Source: Herpetosiphon gulosus (GTDB taxonomy: Bacteria > Chloroflexota > Chloroflexia > Chloroflexales > Herpetosiphonaceae). Taken from it: a stretch of DNA of 64,000 nt. The DNA lies in contig NZ_BAABRU010000001.1 of assembly GCF_039545135.1 (NCBI RefSeq), positions 1-64,000 on the forward strand, given 5' to 3'. The position numbers were made by a program, and so were the translations under genes. This document shows positions 63,201 to 64,000 of this stretch, in pieces. The notes under the pieces are model-generated. The model had not been told where the DNA came from. It was given only the letters and a program-made list of their open reading frames with translations, and made no database searches. The stretch's first letter is position 1. Each line of letters starts with the position of its first letter.

Positions 63201-64000
63201 AAAGTTTGGCACGCCAGCTGGCATATCATCGCTGATATTGATATTAAATGCGTTGGCATTGCTTGCGGCTTGATGCGAGACCTCAATCCGGTAGCGCACG
63301 GTATCGCCAGCATCAACCCCGACTGAACTGGTTGTGAGTGCTTTATCAATTGCCAAGCTTGGCTCAACCACTGTAACGCTGGCTGAATTATTGTTGTCAC
63401 TCAAACCTGGGTTGGCACTCGCATCAACATCGTTGGTCAATACTGTGCCAGCAACATTGCCAGCAACATCATTCACGGTCGCTTGATAACTGACGGTAAA
63501 TGCATCGGTATCGGCAACGGCAGCATTATCAACATTGCCGGGGTTGGTTACACTAGTGGCATCAATTGTTAATACTTGACCACTGATCGAAGCATTCAGC
63601 CCAGTAACTGTCATGCCGTTAGCATTTTCAATCACTGCTGAGGCAGGTACATAGCTCATGCCTGCGGGCAAGGTATCGACCCATTGCAGATTATTGGTTG
63701 TACCTTCAATCACGGTCGTGCTCAAGCGATAGGTGACGGTTGCGCCGACGGCAACGTTTGCGCCTGGGGCGGCCACCGTCTTGGTGACACTAAAGCTAGC
63801 TGGAATCGTGATCGTTGGTGCAAGATCGGTGGCGGTATAGCTGGCCCGTTGCACACTTTCGCTATTGCGCCATGTGACAGTTGCGGCGTTGGCAATCGTG
63901 CCACCTGGATTAACCGTGTTGCGAACCGTTCCGCGCATCACAATCACCAAGACTTGATCACTTGGCCCATTAGTATTGAGCGCTAGGTCTACTGGCGTAA
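57291..64000 (-). CDS. Giant cell-surface repeat protein, C-terminal part (partial)
   Basis: The frame is open to the right edge and ends at 57291, with 2235 residues visible and no true start. It consists of alternating modules with a period near 300 residues. One has TVTYRLSTTVIEGTTNNLQW, ENANGMTV and TNDVDAS...NPGLSDNNN and ends in VTVVEP or a variant, six times. The other has VDAGDTVRYRIEVSH, SDGATNT and LLLDTNGTNDQRLTI. These look like DUF11-type adhesin repeats. The end carries a Calx-beta-like domain (VVEATGSATVTVQLN, DDSTYELNE) followed by a CARDB-like segment after FIPMATKPASVD. I see no cysteine and no obvious sorting signal. It is probably a long extracellular stalk or adhesin. Confidence 0.85.
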   Translation of the reverse strand, partial: TPVDLALNTNGPSDQVLVIVMRGTVRNTVNPGGTIANAATVTWRNSESVQRASYTATDLAPTITIPASFSVTKTVAAPGANVAVGATVTYRLSTTVIEGTTNNLQWVDTLPAGMSYVPASAVIENANGMTVTGLNASISGQVLTIDATSVTNPGNVDNAAVADTDAFTVSYQATVNDVAGNVAGTVLTNDVDASANPGLSDNNNSASVTVVEPSLAIDKALTTSSVGVDAGDTVRYRIEVSHQAASNANAFNINISDDMPAGVPNFVIESATISDGATNTDVSSNFAINGSGDLVTITPPNLLLDTNGTNDQRLTIIVAGQVRNQINPGGAIANAATVTWRNSAGVQRASYTATDLAPTITVANSFSVAKTVVAPGPEVGAGATVTYRLSTTLIEGTTDNIQWVDTLPVGMTYVPASAVIENANGMTVNGFAANVSGQVLTISASSVLNPGNVDNAAVADTDSFTITYQATVAGNATSGTLLTNDVDASADPGLSDTNNQVTVTVVEPELNISKTINSVTTGVDAGDEVRYFIKVQPTAGSGANATSVMITDTLPSQLTATSILSATVSDGATTTNVAGNFTIVGGQLRTTGNLSLDLNTNGANDQVLTLMVRGAVADSTTPLSTINNTADLTWRNPGGVFNANYNDSATTPTINVASTWTVGKFIVPPITQVSIGQVVTYTVSTTVIEGTTLNPVWVDTIPTGMSYVPGSAQISNANGVTINNFNVSLSGQTLTISATSIVNPGNTNNAGSVDIDTFLMSYQTVVGNVAGGTVLTNDLDSSASPSLVDNNNQVSVTVVEPTLSVVKTITTATGGVDAGDTVRYQIRVAHVPSSNNNATSVLLTDTLPLELQNLTLVSAIVSDGATSTNVSGNFSLSGGVLRVTGNLNLLIDTNGSNDQVLTVIVQGAVRDSITPTASFSNTANISWSNASGVSRPIYIANGSSPTITVPSVWSVTKAISPATSTVSPGQVVEYTLTTTVLEGTTNNAQWVDTLPVGMSYVAGSAQVLDANGMTINGFNASLSGQTLTIATSSVVNPGNVNNAAATDSDSFVIRYLVTVDNDVSLGATLTNDVDATAGPGLVDNNNAVSVTVQEPELTLNVAETSDAQLEAGDPITFVVTINNPAGANAQDANTVAITSSFTSNLSNLNIVNAQQTGGATGGSFAIVGNNLQTNTPASMPIGSQIVLTISAQVNNTAAPASLASMQSGVTWRNAADVSLPRYSQTDSVDAAIASFFTVTKAIVPAASTVSAGQTVTYTLEVAVIEGSTSNIVLTDTLPVGMSYEVGSGAILSNGGITLNNFTVTSVGQNVIFRVDPATNPGSYPSDGLDTDSFSLIYRATVGQNVPSGTALTNDVDATASPNLSDSDNSVTVTVVEPDLNINLSKLTADGGLDAADKLRQQLVISHTTNSLASAYDVDLNVDLPASFGTPALVSAIVSDGATSTNFSGNLGFDANGDLINTGNINLLINTNGSNDQRLTVVIEYTLPNSINQGATASSEGSITWKNVSGSQLPSFTADSNVLDYAVATSFELEKAVASTSIASTVGSQVTFGEVVTYVLTATVLEGTTNNLSFVDTLPVGLTYVAGSASVANANGMTVNGLTANLSGQTLTIAASSVVNPGNVNAANAIDNDSFTITYQATVDGSSSVVRGAKLLNSVNGSADPSLTDTINTATVDVIEPTLTIVKAVDDSTPDFGQVLDYTLTIEHTAQSNSIAYDLLVADSLPTGLSAVAGSLNVISGPAPTSFVINGTTVEATFASFATGSTTVLGYQARVASPPALAIGASLVNEVDLSWTSASGTVNLERSYNASDDVTVTITSVDLAISKQVTPSVATPGTPVTFTIHLTNTGNLQTSNIVLTDIVSPLLTNVNVSSQGLTITDTGANPSYVWTVNDLPAGASGSIQISGIISPSLASDTTLINNVSVSDEIDQLLANNNASAIVALVVPRISFSLNNYEVVEATGSATVTVQLNAPNPNSAVQVTFATSNGTANLSDYTPVTQTLTIPQGQTSVEVIVPILDDSTYELNETILLSLTNPAGTAFGTPITSTITIINDDRALVFIPMATKPASVDVVVDSIQVLNGTVRVTIRNTGSEPLSGGYWVDAYINPAQAPTAVNQPWNSIGLFGMAWAIPTNAPVLAPNATLTLISGGQYYRSDLSFVPPGQLSAGSRIYAQADSFGLTSYGAILETHEINGGTYNNIRGPYIVPANTTLVFAEQRPSTPEDLTGVPERPLPR

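Noticed and set aside
1-64000. tRNA, rRNA, prophage or replication-origin signals
   Set aside because: No cloverleaf with a T-loop, no rRNA segments, no phage structural genes and no cluster of DnaA boxes were seen on reading.

Overview
The window reads as chromosomal DNA from a filamentous Chloroflexota bacterium. Herpetosiphon or a close relative is my best guess, from recall rather than a search. Support comes from moderate GC, heavy use of CAA, GAA, GAT and TTG codons, a secreted protein with a long Thr-Pro linker, a giant cell-surface repeat protein, and families of palindromic dispersed repeats. No rRNA, tRNA or CRISPR array was seen.

Positions 1-17540 hold an almost unbroken translation and transcription supercluster on the + strand: the 3' end of tuf, then the S10, spc and alpha operons joined through secY, adk, infA and rpmJ, then rpsM-rpsK-rpsD-rpoA-rplQ-truA-rplM-rpsI, closed by a strong terminator. 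Most genes are tightly spaced or overlapping. Several spacers carry strong hairpins, and two carry extended -10 promoter motifs.

Positions 17600-31000 are a mixed housekeeping and accessory region. It holds an ABC-F ATPase whose leader looks like a ribosome-mediated attenuator, a sugar isomerase-like protein, an aldehyde dehydrogenase, galactokinase, cystathionine beta-synthase/cysteine synthase, an EamA exporter, a GC-richer and probably acquired RibD-C reductase behind a perfect SOS-box-like palindrome, thioredoxin reductase and a MATE exporter. The spacers are filled with dispersed repeats.

Positions 31000-44800 hold a tandem pair of GlsB/YeaQ-type membrane proteins behind three copies of a sigma-54-like 17-mer. 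They are followed by a GT2 / epimerase / GT4 / membrane protein / BtuF-like run, a divergent HxlR-quinone oxidoreductase pair, a secreted protein convergent with a GH27 alpha-galactosidase, a TetR-led operon with two small membrane proteins, and two lipoproteins.

Positions 44800-64000 hold a BsuBI/PstI-type restriction-modification pair and an aminotransferase. Next is a four-gene succinate-dehydrogenase-like cluster whose flavoprotein and iron-sulphur subunits have lost key catalytic and cluster ligands, so it is probably not an ordinary SDH. Then come scpB, a YczE-like membrane protein, an HtrA-like protease, an M20 peptidase, a DUF4388 protein and the C-terminal 2235 residues of a giant repeat protein that runs off the window.

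The most unusual items are the SDH-like complex with a rewritten active site, the ABC-F leader with a 28-codon upstream ORF and mutually exclusive hairpins, and the triplicated sigma-54-like element.
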